A DNA stretch of 5,073 nucleotides. Origin: Candidatus Latescibacterota bacterium (GTDB lineage: Bacteria; Latescibacterota; UBA2968; UBA8231). Shown one piece after another: positions 1-5,073 of the stretch; position 1 is the stretch's first letter; every line of letters starts with the position of its first letter. The notes below the pieces were generated by a model. It was given only the letters and a program-made list of their open reading frames with translations, was not told where the DNA came from and made no database searches. Both the position numbers and the translations under genes were made by a program. Where the stretch lies: assembly GCA_003529325.1 (NCBI GenBank), contig DPVW01000385.1:20764-25836 (forward strand), written 5' to 3'.

Positions 1-1
1 T

Positions 2-952
2 GTCACCGTCCGTGGCACGAAGCCAACGCTACGTTGGTCAGATACCTGCGGCGAGAGCGGCGACTACCACCTCCGCCTGAGCACAGATCCCGCCCTGCGC
101 TGGGTCCTGTCCCCGGTCTTCGAAAAACTCCTGTCTCGGACGCCGGCGAAGGGACAGGCGCAATGGACGGTGCCGGAGGAGGGTTTGCTGAATCCGGAGA
201 CCAGCTACTACTGGCAGGTCCGAGCCCGCAGCGCCGATGACGTATGGGGCCCCTGGAGCGACACGGCGAGTTTCACCTGCCGCGCCCCTGGGGTACCGTT
301 ACACGTACACCTCGACATGGATTGGGAGACTCGTCGGGGGACGCTGCATTGGCGTGCGAACCCCGAGGGCGAGACTCCGGTACGCTTCGAGATCTACGGC
401 AGCGACGAACGGGGCTTCTCCATCAGCCGTCAGGAGTATACTATCGTCGCCGGTGAGAGTGAGGAGAATGGGGTGCGTGTCATGACTGCCAACCTGCTGT
501 CAGAGACTCAGCAGACGAGCGCCGTCGTCGTCGACAGGGGTCTGAACACCGGCAACCGAGCCTTCTACCGTGTCGTCGCCATAGACGCTGAAGGCGTGCG
601 CAGCGGTCCCTCCGACTACGCGGAGGCGACACGCCCCTTCCTGACCACGGAGTTACCTGCCCGGATCACCGCGGGTGAAACCACCGTCATCACCCTCGCC
701 ACGATCCAATCCATCGGCGATCTGCGGGCTGAAAGCGTCGGACCTCACCGCTACCGGCAAGCGCTCCGCGAGGGCGATGATGTCCTGTTTCTTCTCGACG
801 AGGGACCAGACTTTGTCGAACTTGCCCTCGACGGTCAACTGACGCTGCGACCGGAGCCACGCCATGCCAGTACACACACGATCACGGTGCGAGTCAAAAA
901 CGGGCAGGGCGGCGTTGACGTCGTCGGTTTCGATCTACTGGTGATGCCATGA
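2..952 (+). CDS. C-terminal part of a fibronectin type III / cadherin-like multi-domain protein (5' end outside the window)
   Basis: The frame is open from base 2 with no stop, so this is the last 316 residues of a longer protein. A GTG at 170 could be called as a start, but it falls inside a domain and the frame upstream is clearly coding. Visible residues about 6-93 form a fibronectin type III-like module: a PTLRWSD first strand, then the NPETSYYWQVRAR and WGPWSDTASFT strands typical of these folds. Residues about 97-212 form a second such module (RAFYRVVAIDAEG.RSGPSDY). Residues about 219-316 resemble a cadherin-like/putative Ig module (FLLDEGPDFVELA, DGQLTLRP, then THTITVRVKNGQGG). The only two cysteines, 16 and 93, bracket the first module and could pair. 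Such architectures usually belong to periplasmic or surface proteins with binding or structural roles, sometimes with an N-terminal FecR or LysM part. The export signal and any enzymatic part would lie upstream. The stop overlaps the next start (ATGA). Domain type is fairly sure; function is unknown. Confidence 0.8.
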   Translation, partial: VTVRGTKPTLRWSDTCGESGDYHLRLSTDPALRWVLSPVFEKLLSRTPAKGQAQWTVPEEGLLNPETSYYWQVRARSADDVWGPWSDTASFTCRAPGVPLHVHLDMDWETRRGTLHWRANPEGETPVRFEIYGSDERGFSISRQEYTIVAGESEENGVRVMTANLLSETQQTSAVVVDRGLNTGNRAFYRVVAIDAEGVRSGPSDYAEATRPFLTTELPARITAGETTVITLATIQSIGDLRAESVGPHRYRQALREGDDVLFLLDEGPDFVELALDGQLTLRPEPRHASTHTITVRVKNGQGGVDVVGFDLLVMP

Positions 953-1341
953 GCGAACCATCGATGCAGCATAACATCGGTCCCGATGGCATCCGGATCC
1001 GGGCCTTTTTGGGCGTTCTGTTTTTCGTCTTCGCCTTCGGCATGATGGCACTTCTTACGGTGGTTGGCGCACCTTTGCCATTTCGCATGGGTACCTTCCT
1101 CCCCATCTGGATCGGCACGCTGTCCCTGCTACAAGCGATGACCGGAACTTGCGTGTTCCTTGCTGGCAGGGGAGCCTGTACCACCGAGATGGGTAGCCGT
1201 CGAATCGACGACGAGGACCTACGTAAGTATTTCGTACGCCGCTCTTCACGAATTCACCTGCAGGCTTTGGCCTCGGCCCTGGTGCTGACCCTGCTCCTCG
1301 TCCTGCTCTCCGTTCTCATTCCCTGGCGCGTTCCCGTTTAG
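949..1341 (+). CDS. Small three-helix membrane protein, function unknown
   Basis: This is a 130-residue protein whose ATG overlaps the preceding stop by four bases, implying translational coupling and one operon. No clear Shine-Dalgarno sequence precedes it, which fits coupling. An in-frame ATG at 964 is an alternative start. Hydrophobic stretches at residues about 19-40, 49-72 and 104-126 predict three inner-membrane helices. Between helices 2 and 3 lies a polar loop rich in charged residues (RRIDDEDLRKYFVRRSSR), probably cytoplasmic by the positive-inside rule. The N-terminus (NIGPDGIRIRAFLG) faintly recalls short DUF2892-type membrane proteins, but I cannot assign a family. The pairing suggests a role with the upstream fibronectin-like protein, for example as a membrane partner; that is inference from position only. 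Confidence 0.7.
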   Translation: MSEPSMQHNIGPDGIRIRAFLGVLFFVFAFGMMALLTVVGAPLPFRMGTFLPIWIGTLSLLQAMTGTCVFLAGRGACTTEMGSRRIDDEDLRKYFVRRSSRIHLQALASALVLTLLLVLLSVLIPWRVPV

Positions 1342-1355
1342 TCGGGTTCAAGCTC

Positions 1356-1684
1356 ATGGCCAAGACCAAACTCCTGCTGCAGGTCCTGAAGAAGATCCCT
1401 GTCTTCCATGCCCTGCCCCCTCCCAGGTACGACGCCTTGTGACACTCTGTCGGCCACGGGAACTACAGGAGAGCGACATTCTCTGCCGTTACGACACACC
1501 AAGCGACGAGATGTACCTGCTGCTCGCAGGAGAGTTAGCGGTGATTACGCCCGAAGGCTTGCGCGTGGCCACGATCAGACCCGTCACGTCCGTCGGCGAG
1601 ATGGGTCTCGTCACCGGGCAAACGCGTTCGGCAACGGTCGTCGCCGTGCAGAGCTCTCGGGTCCTGGTTCTGAGCACGTGCTGA
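1356..1684 (+). pseudogene. Cyclic-nucleotide-binding (CRP-type) domain protein, frameshifted and truncated
   Basis: The ATG at 1356, 14 bases after the preceding stop, opens MAKTKLLLQVLKKIPVFHAL, the usual beginning of a cNMP-binding domain, but that frame stops at 1440-1442. The rest is in another frame: SQVRRLVTLCRPREL, then DEMYLLLAGELAV and GEMGLVTGQTRSATV. One extra C in the run at 1416-1420 would join the two into about 109 continuous, family-like residues (HALPPSQVRRL). The phosphate-binding cassette keeps the Glu, Arg and Ser (GEM...TRSA) that contact cyclic nucleotide in CRP-family proteins. The domain ends at SSRVLVLS followed by TC and a stop, before the C-terminal helix and any DNA-binding or output region, so the gene is also truncated at 3'. 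A gene caller may report only the second part, from GTG 1439. Identity as a cNMP domain is strong; whether the break is real or a sequencing error cannot be settled here. Confidence 0.75.
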
Positions 1685-1827
1685 ATCCGGCACTACCCGT
1701 CGTCGGTGTATCCGGTCATGTAGGCGGAGCCGAGCTCGAAGACTGCGGCTTTGCCGCCTTTATGGACAAACCACTGCAGTTGGAGAACTTTCGCCAGCTT
1801 GTGGAAGATACCCTCGCACAGCACTAG
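1681..1827 (+). pseudogene. C-terminal half of a response-regulator receiver (REC) domain, remnant
   Basis: Forty-eight residues read LNPALPVVGVSGH, then ELEDCGFAAFMDKP, then LENFRQLVEDTLAQH. This is the beta4-alpha4-beta5-alpha5 half of a CheY-like receiver domain: the PVVGVSG strand carries the conserved Ser/Thr switch residue, and MDKP carries the conserved Lys. The first half, with the acidic pocket and the phospho-acceptor Asp, is missing because the DNA just upstream encodes the cNMP-binding domain in a different frame. The frame happens to be open back to an ATG at 1408, giving an apparent 139-residue protein, but its first 90 or so residues are an out-of-frame shadow of the cNMP domain. 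It probably derives from the end of a response regulator or hybrid histidine kinase. It cannot receive a phosphoryl group as it stands. Its stop lies 2 nt from the stop of the convergent acetyltransferase gene. Confidence 0.65.
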
Positions 1828-1833
1828 CACTAG
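1822..1833. repeat. Tandem CACTAG hexamer containing two convergent stop codons
   Basis: Two consecutive copies of CACTAG lie at 1822-1827 and 1828-1833. The first TAG (1825-1827) ends the receiver remnant on the + strand. The complement of CTA at 1830-1832 ends the acetyltransferase on the - strand. The two CTAG units also form a small inverted repeat. It may be no more than chance in a very tight convergent junction; no terminator stem with a U tract is visible here. Confidence 0.3.
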
Positions 1834-2591
1834 CCGTCCTGGCTGACAAAAGCGAAGGGGTCCGCTCGTAGCGCCGCCTCGCCTCTTTCCCACATCAACC
1901 GGGTCTCCAGAAGGTGGGCCTCAGCGGCCAGCACCGGGCCCTGCTGCAGGCCATCCTCTCGCAGCAGCTCTGCCACTCGTTCGTAACGCTGATTCCAGCC
2001 GGCAAAGCCATGCCGCCTGCAGGTGATCTGCCGCTTCTGGGTACCGAGTTCCAATTGATATATGACTGGATTACCGAACAGGTAAGGTGGCTGCACCAGT
2101 TCCTCGACGCCGTGCATCGATGTGTTGGGCCGCAGGCCGCAACCGAGGAACAGCAATTGGCCTCCCAACTCGGGCAGCTTGCGCAGTGGGGAGCGCGCCC
2201 CGACGGGCGTCGTGTCGAGGTGATGGTCGGCGACGATCTGGTCGGCAAGCAGACCTGTTGCGCAGACGGAGTGGGTCGGCGACCCTGAGCGCTTCGTACC
2301 GCTGCGGGTGCGGAAATACTCCGTGATGGCGCCGACACAGCTGGGGGTGGTCTCGCGATTGAAGTGCGTCTGCTCGGCGCCCACAGTGGCGTAACTCAAC
2401 GCCGGCAGCAGCAGCGTGCCCTGCGACCCGAGGGCCTGCAATAGACCATCGATCACCGTCTCGGGGCCTCCTTCGACGTGGCCCATCGACGACAACGACG
2501 AATGGACGAGGAGCACACCTGACTCACGCACACCGAGCGCACTGACCTGCGCCGCGATTCGCTCCGACGTTGGCCCGTGCGCCGTCGTCAT
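1830..2591 (-). CDS. AAC(3)-family (Antibiotic_NAT) N-acetyltransferase
   Basis: The protein would transfer an acetyl group from acetyl-CoA to an amine, in the cytoplasm. From the ATG at 2591 it has 253 residues, near the family's usual 260-290. Landmarks in order: LLVHSSLSSMGHVEGG in the N-terminal CoA-binding region, QGTLLLPALSY, TPSCVGAITEYFR, the RSGSPTHSVCATG segment with the conserved His, PVGARSPLRKL, and LFLGCGLRPNTSMHGVEE, matching the family's conserved His/Glu segment. A longer frame begins at ATG 2654, but the extra 21 residues are Arg-rich with no family similarity, and neither start has a clear Shine-Dalgarno sequence. The SPTHS pattern recalls the FrbF/YokD-like branch more than classical plasmid AAC(3) resistance enzymes. 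The substrate may therefore be something other than an aminoglycoside, and resistance should not be assumed. The gene stands alone, convergent with broken genes and with no mobile element beside it. Confidence 0.85.
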   Translation of the reverse strand: MTTAHGPTSERIAAQVSALGVRESGVLLVHSSLSSMGHVEGGPETVIDGLLQALGSQGTLLLPALSYATVGAEQTHFNRETTPSCVGAITEYFRTRSGTKRSGSPTHSVCATGLLADQIVADHHLDTTPVGARSPLRKLPELGGQLLFLGCGLRPNTSMHGVEELVQPPYLFGNPVIYQLELGTQKRQITCRRHGFAGWNQRYERVAELLREDGLQQGPVLAAEAHLLETRLMWERGEAALRADPFAFVSQDG

Positions 2592-2730
2592 GTGTGTGGC
2601 GGCAGGTCGAGCAGAAACTGCCCACCCTCGGCGGCCTCGGTGAGGCGAGTTCATTCACCAACGGTAGCCACGGGGCCCGGTGACCACAACTGGGCTACTC
2701 ACACCGATCTCCACAGAGAGTCCACAGATC
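2592..2730. promoter_or_regulatory. Intergenic region between divergent genes, expected to hold promoters for both
   Basis: This gap separates the acetyltransferase start (- strand, 2591) from the small membrane protein start (+ strand, 2731), so promoters for both should lie here. I cannot point to a convincing -35/-10 pair on either strand. At its right edge two copies of TCCACAGA (2710-2717 and 2721-2728) are spaced 11 bases apart, one helical turn. They lie within a short inverted repeat GATCT (2706-2710) / AGATC (2726-2730) directly before ATG 2731. This could be an operator, but the elements are short enough to be chance. If the longer starts at 2654 (- strand) and GTG 2680 (+ strand) were used, the gap would shrink to 25 bases. 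Confidence 0.3.
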
Positions 2731-3003
2731 ATGCTCATCGTCGCGTTACTGCTGCTCGCCGTTGCCGTCGCCGCAGCACTCATCCTCTTTGCCCTCGCCA
2801 GCGCCCTGGGCGAACATCGCACCGCCAAAGTCGGTACCACACTTACCGACGTCGCCGACACCAGTCTACCGACACCGGCGTTGACGCGAGCCGACAGTTA
2901 CAACGTGCTCGCCAATATCCGGCTTCTCAACCACTCGTTGAACGCCATTCCCCTGTTGACGGATAGCCTCCACAGAGCAGCCCTGCCCGGCACGCAGCTG
3001 TAG
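2731..3003 (+). CDS. Short one-helix membrane protein, possibly a truncated TadB/TadC (T2SSF) N-terminus
   Basis: This encodes 90 residues from ATG 2731, with GAGAG ten bases upstream as a possible ribosome site. A GTG at 2680 in the same frame would add 17 residues of no evident character. Residues 1-26 form one strongly hydrophobic helix (MLIVALLLLAVAVAAALILF), followed by a polar linker and an amphipathic stretch (NVLANIRLLNHSLNAIPLL, then LHRAALPGTQL). This order recalls the start of TadB/TadC pilus-assembly proteins, in which an N-terminal helix and linker precede an (L..)L.RAGLP segment and the T2SSF domain. Full members are about 280-320 residues; here the reading frame ends before the T2SSF domain, and the downstream DNA belongs to the convergent hydrolase gene. 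I infer either a 3'-truncated relic or an unrelated small membrane protein. No other Tad gene is visible. Coding status is moderate, family assignment weak. Confidence 0.45.
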   Translation: MLIVALLLLAVAVAAALILFALASALGEHRTAKVGTTLTDVADTSLPTPALTRADSYNVLANIRLLNHSLNAIPLLTDSLHRAALPGTQL

Positions 3004-3006
3004 CCT

Positions 3007-3017
3007 GTTATAATAAC
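3007..3017. repeat. AT-rich 11-bp palindrome at a convergent gene junction
   Basis: GTTAT-A-ATAAC is a perfect inverted repeat around base 3012, starting four bases after the + strand stop and covering the - strand stop (TTA at 3008-3010). It is very AT-rich in an otherwise GC-rich window. Its stem is too short and too AT-rich for a Rho-independent terminator, and no other terminator is visible between the two genes. Confidence 0.3.
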
Positions 3018-5056
3018 TGTCGTGGAAATGACTCCACCCAGCGCCGCTGGTAGTGGGGCAACTCGTTCACTGTCACCGAAAGGTCAATCGTGCAGTGGAA
3101 GGCATCGACGGTGGAACGCACGCTGCACATGGAGTCGATGATCATGGTGCCATCACGACGCACGATCCGGCGCCAATGACGCCCCCTGGCCGAGACCTCT
3201 GCAGGCTCTCGGGCACTGGCCCAGATCTCGAGGTCCCGCTCGTTCGTTACCTCCATGCCGGCGTGGCTGTTCTGGGTTTTGCGCTGCAGCATCTTCAGTG
3301 CCGTGCGCTGATTCATCACATCTCGCACGATCTGCCATACCGGCTCGTCTGGTGCCAGAGCGTATGGTTCCGGCTCCTGAGCAGGGGGCAGATCGAGTTC
3401 GTCTGGCGGAAAGCGCTCGCCATCGGCGGTGGCGCGCACTTCGACTGTCGGCAGCAACAGTCGAGAGGGATGCATGACGCCGTGAAATACGCGATTCGTG
3501 CCGGCATAAGGTGTGGGCCACAGATTTGGAAAGTCGGCGCCTGCCACCGATAACCGCAGCCGATGACCAGGTTCAAACCGCCACGCCGTGGCATCCAGCT
3601 CGATATCGAGTTTATAGATGGTGTCGGGCACCATCGCCACGGGCTCTTCCAGTGACTGGCGACGGGTGCCATTGAGCACACCGGTGCAGATGAGGGCACT
3701 CGTACCGTCCGGCGCCACATCGCATAGTCGCACGACAAAACACATCACTGGGGCCGTCGAACTCACATGCAATTCGACCCGTGGCCAGCCGAGGATCTCC
3801 ATGGGCGTCGTCAATACAGCACTCGTGTATGTGAGTGAGTAGGCCTCATCCGGACGCTGATCGGTGGGCAGACCGAAGGGCACGCCCCCACTCCACAGAC
3901 CTCCGCAAGTGCCCACGGTGGCATCATAGACGTGCTCGTCGAAATCGCCCTCGCCTTCAGCAATGCCTGCAGGGGCATCGTTGCACAGACAACCCTCACA
4001 CGCCAGCCACCATGTTTGCGCCGTCGTCGCTGACAGATCTTTCTCGGCGCGCCAATAACCACTTGTCCTCGTGCGATCGGCACGTGGCTCATCATACCCT
4101 TGCATGTAAATCTGTACCGATGGCGCATCCATCACCCCGTTGTCCTCCCCCTTGAGCCAGTGATCGCACCAGCGCACGACCTCGTCCAGATAGTCGATGC
4201 AGGGACCGGGCAAGGCGGTGTCCGGGAAGGCGTGATTCCAGGGCCCCATGAGCAACCGTTTGGGTACGCTCAGGTTGTTGAATGTTCGTAACGGCGGATT
4301 CGGATACCCATCCCGCCAACCGCCGATCATGAACACCGATGCCTTGATGTCGTCATATCGCCCCCGAATGCTCCCCGGTCGCCAGTAAGGACCATCCGTG
4401 GGATGTGCCATCCACTTCAGCATGTAGGGGGTGTTGTTCTCGAGATGTTCCTCCCACACCTTGGCCCAGTCCAGACCACTGTACTCGGGGTATGGCGGCA
4501 TGGCATTCATGCCGATCATCGATGCACCATAGGCGCCAATGTCGTAATAGCAGCGCATGGCACCGCCACGATAGTGACAGTCATCGGTGTAGCGGTCGTC
4601 GGTAAAGTCCACAGGGATGATGGTCACCAGGTGGGGTGGCGCCAGTGCCGCGACCTGTACCGCCGTAAAACCACCGTAGGAGATGCCGATCATGCCGATT
4701 CGGCCACTGCACCACGGCTGTTCGGCGAGCCACTCGATCGCCTCGTAGCCATCCCGCTGCTCGCGCTCCGTGTACTCGTCGAAGGCGACACCCTCACTCG
4801 AACCAGAGCCACGACAGTCGAGCCGTGCCCCGATGATGCCATTCTGCGCCAATCGATGATGATGACCGGAGTACGGTGCGTTGTCATCCTTCCGATACGG
4901 GATGTATTCAAGCAGCAACGGTTGCGCCTGCACGCGCCAGTCGCCGGCACCGTCATCTGGCACGTGCATATCCAGAGCGACACGCACGCCGTCCTCCATC
5001 TCGATCATCACATTCTTGATGAAGCGGACGCCATCCTGCGGCTCGAACTCGATCAT
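3008..5056 (-). CDS. CocE/NonD family alpha/beta-hydrolase (peptidase S15 / X-Pro dipeptidyl-peptidase fold)
   Basis: A complete 682-residue cytoplasmic hydrolase with no signal peptide. The alpha/beta-hydrolase core spans about residues 10-300. It has YIPYRKDD with Tyr54 at the oxyanion-hole position known from cocaine esterase, LDCRGSGSSEG, the nucleophile elbow GISYGG (Ser126), Asp249 in GGWRDGY, and His275 in GPWNHAF, so the Ser-Asp-His triad is intact. Residues about 310-545 are the jelly-roll C-terminal domain of S15/CocE enzymes (GWPRVELHVSSTAPV, then FEPGHRLRLSVAGADFPN). A further tail of about 110 residues ends in RRWVESFPRQLL, as in the longer hydrolases of this family, and makes it longer than the roughly 574-residue cocaine esterase. 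Known members cleave esters or amides, including cocaine esterase, alpha-amino acid ester hydrolases and Xaa-Pro dipeptidyl peptidases; the substrate here cannot be read from sequence. ATG 5056 is supported by an AAGGAA ribosome site. A CxxCxC cluster at residues 353-358 is unusual. Confidence 0.92.
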   Translation of the reverse strand: MIEFEPQDGVRFIKNVMIEMEDGVRVALDMHVPDDGAGDWRVQAQPLLLEYIPYRKDDNAPYSGHHHRLAQNGIIGARLDCRGSGSSEGVAFDEYTEREQRDGYEAIEWLAEQPWCSGRIGMIGISYGGFTAVQVAALAPPHLVTIIPVDFTDDRYTDDCHYRGGAMRCYYDIGAYGASMIGMNAMPPYPEYSGLDWAKVWEEHLENNTPYMLKWMAHPTDGPYWRPGSIRGRYDDIKASVFMIGGWRDGYPNPPLRTFNNLSVPKRLLMGPWNHAFPDTALPGPCIDYLDEVVRWCDHWLKGEDNGVMDAPSVQIYMQGYDEPRADRTRTSGYWRAEKDLSATTAQTWWLACEGCLCNDAPAGIAEGEGDFDEHVYDATVGTCGGLWSGGVPFGLPTDQRPDEAYSLTYTSAVLTTPMEILGWPRVELHVSSTAPVMCFVVRLCDVAPDGTSALICTGVLNGTRRQSLEEPVAMVPDTIYKLDIELDATAWRFEPGHRLRLSVAGADFPNLWPTPYAGTNRVFHGVMHPSRLLLPTVEVRATADGERFPPDELDLPPAQEPEPYALAPDEPVWQIVRDVMNQRTALKMLQRKTQNSHAGMEVTNERDLEIWASAREPAEVSARGRHWRRIVRRDGTMIIDSMCSVRSTVDAFHCTIDLSVTVNELPHYQRRWVESFPRQLL

Positions 5057-5064
5057 GGTTCCTG

Positions 5065-5070
5065 TTCCTT
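5065..5070 (-). promoter_or_regulatory. Shine-Dalgarno sequence of the CocE-type hydrolase
   Basis: Read on the - strand, AAGGAA lies 8 bases before the ATG at 5056. It is the clearest ribosome-binding site in the window and fixes this start. The promoter is beyond the window edge. Confidence 0.7.
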
Positions 5071-5073
5071 GCC

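Noticed and set aside
34..240. A 68-residue open frame at the left edge
   Set aside because: It overlaps the fibronectin-like gene in another frame, is rich in Arg and Pro, and has no recognisable domain.
1416..1420. C5 run as a phase-variation switch or programmed frameshift site
   Set aside because: The tract is much shorter than typical phase-variable tracts, has no canonical slippery heptamer or downstream structure that I can see, and the gene is also truncated at its 3' end, so decay or sequencing error is more likely.
1914..2288. A 124-residue open frame on the + strand inside the acetyltransferase
   Set aside because: It is the reverse-strand shadow of a clearly coding gene, has no family resemblance, and is explained by high GC.
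2706..2730. DnaA boxes / replication origin suggested by repeated TCCACA
   Set aside because: Both sites miss two or three bases of the TTWTNCACA consensus, there is no AT-rich unwinding region, and no dnaA, dnaN or rep gene is nearby.
1356..3003. Mobile element carrying the acetyltransferase
   Set aside because: I found no transposase, integrase, terminal inverted repeats, target-site duplication or attachment site on either side of the gene; only the broken neighbours hint at rearrangement.
3009..3014. A perfect TATAAT (-10 box) on the + strand
   Set aside because: It lies at the end of two convergent genes, has no matching -35 about 17 bases upstream, and no + strand gene follows. It is part of the AT-rich palindrome at the hydrolase stop.
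3053..3553. A 166-residue open frame on the + strand antisense to the hydrolase
   Set aside because: It is a shadow of the conserved hydrolase C-terminal region; its composition is not protein-like and no ribosome site is evident.

Overview
The window is a high-GC stretch (about 60% by eye) of bacterial chromosome, or of a contig from an environmental bacterium. Surface-type fibronectin/cadherin-like domains, cyclic-nucleotide and receiver signalling domains, a possible Tad/type II secretion fragment and a CocE-type hydrolase suit a free-living Gram-negative bacterium. I cannot name a lineage. There are no rRNA or tRNA genes, CRISPR arrays, transposases or recognisable insertion-sequence ends.

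Layout. (1) Positions 2-1341, + strand: the 3' end of a gene for a multi-domain protein (two fibronectin type III-like modules and a cadherin-like/putative Ig module). It is translationally coupled through ATGA to a small three-helix membrane protein. (2) Positions 1356-1827, + strand: gene remnants. A cyclic-nucleotide-binding domain is broken by a one-base frameshift at a short C run and then stops early. It abuts, in a third frame, the C-terminal half of a response-regulator receiver domain whose N-terminal half (with the phospho-acceptor Asp) is absent. (3) Positions 1830-2591, - strand: an apparently intact AAC(3)/Antibiotic_NAT-family acetyltransferase, convergent with the receiver remnant. 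(4) Positions 2731-3003, + strand: a short one-helix protein that may be the N-terminal stump of a TadB/TadC (T2SSF) protein. (5) Positions 3008-5056, - strand: a complete 682-residue CocE/NonD family alpha/beta-hydrolase with an intact catalytic triad and a Shine-Dalgarno sequence.

How the parts fit. The first two genes are probably one operon. The cyclic-nucleotide and receiver pieces look like what is left of a signalling locus after deletion and frameshift. The acetyltransferase and the hydrolase are independent single genes and nothing in the sequence links them into a pathway. Convergent gene ends are packed very tightly (2 nt between stops at 1827/1830 and 4 nt at 3003/3008), with no classical terminators.

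I do not see a convincing undescribed system. The most notable feature is the concentration of broken or shortened genes between 1356 and 3003, which marks either a decay/recombination zone or local sequence or assembly error.
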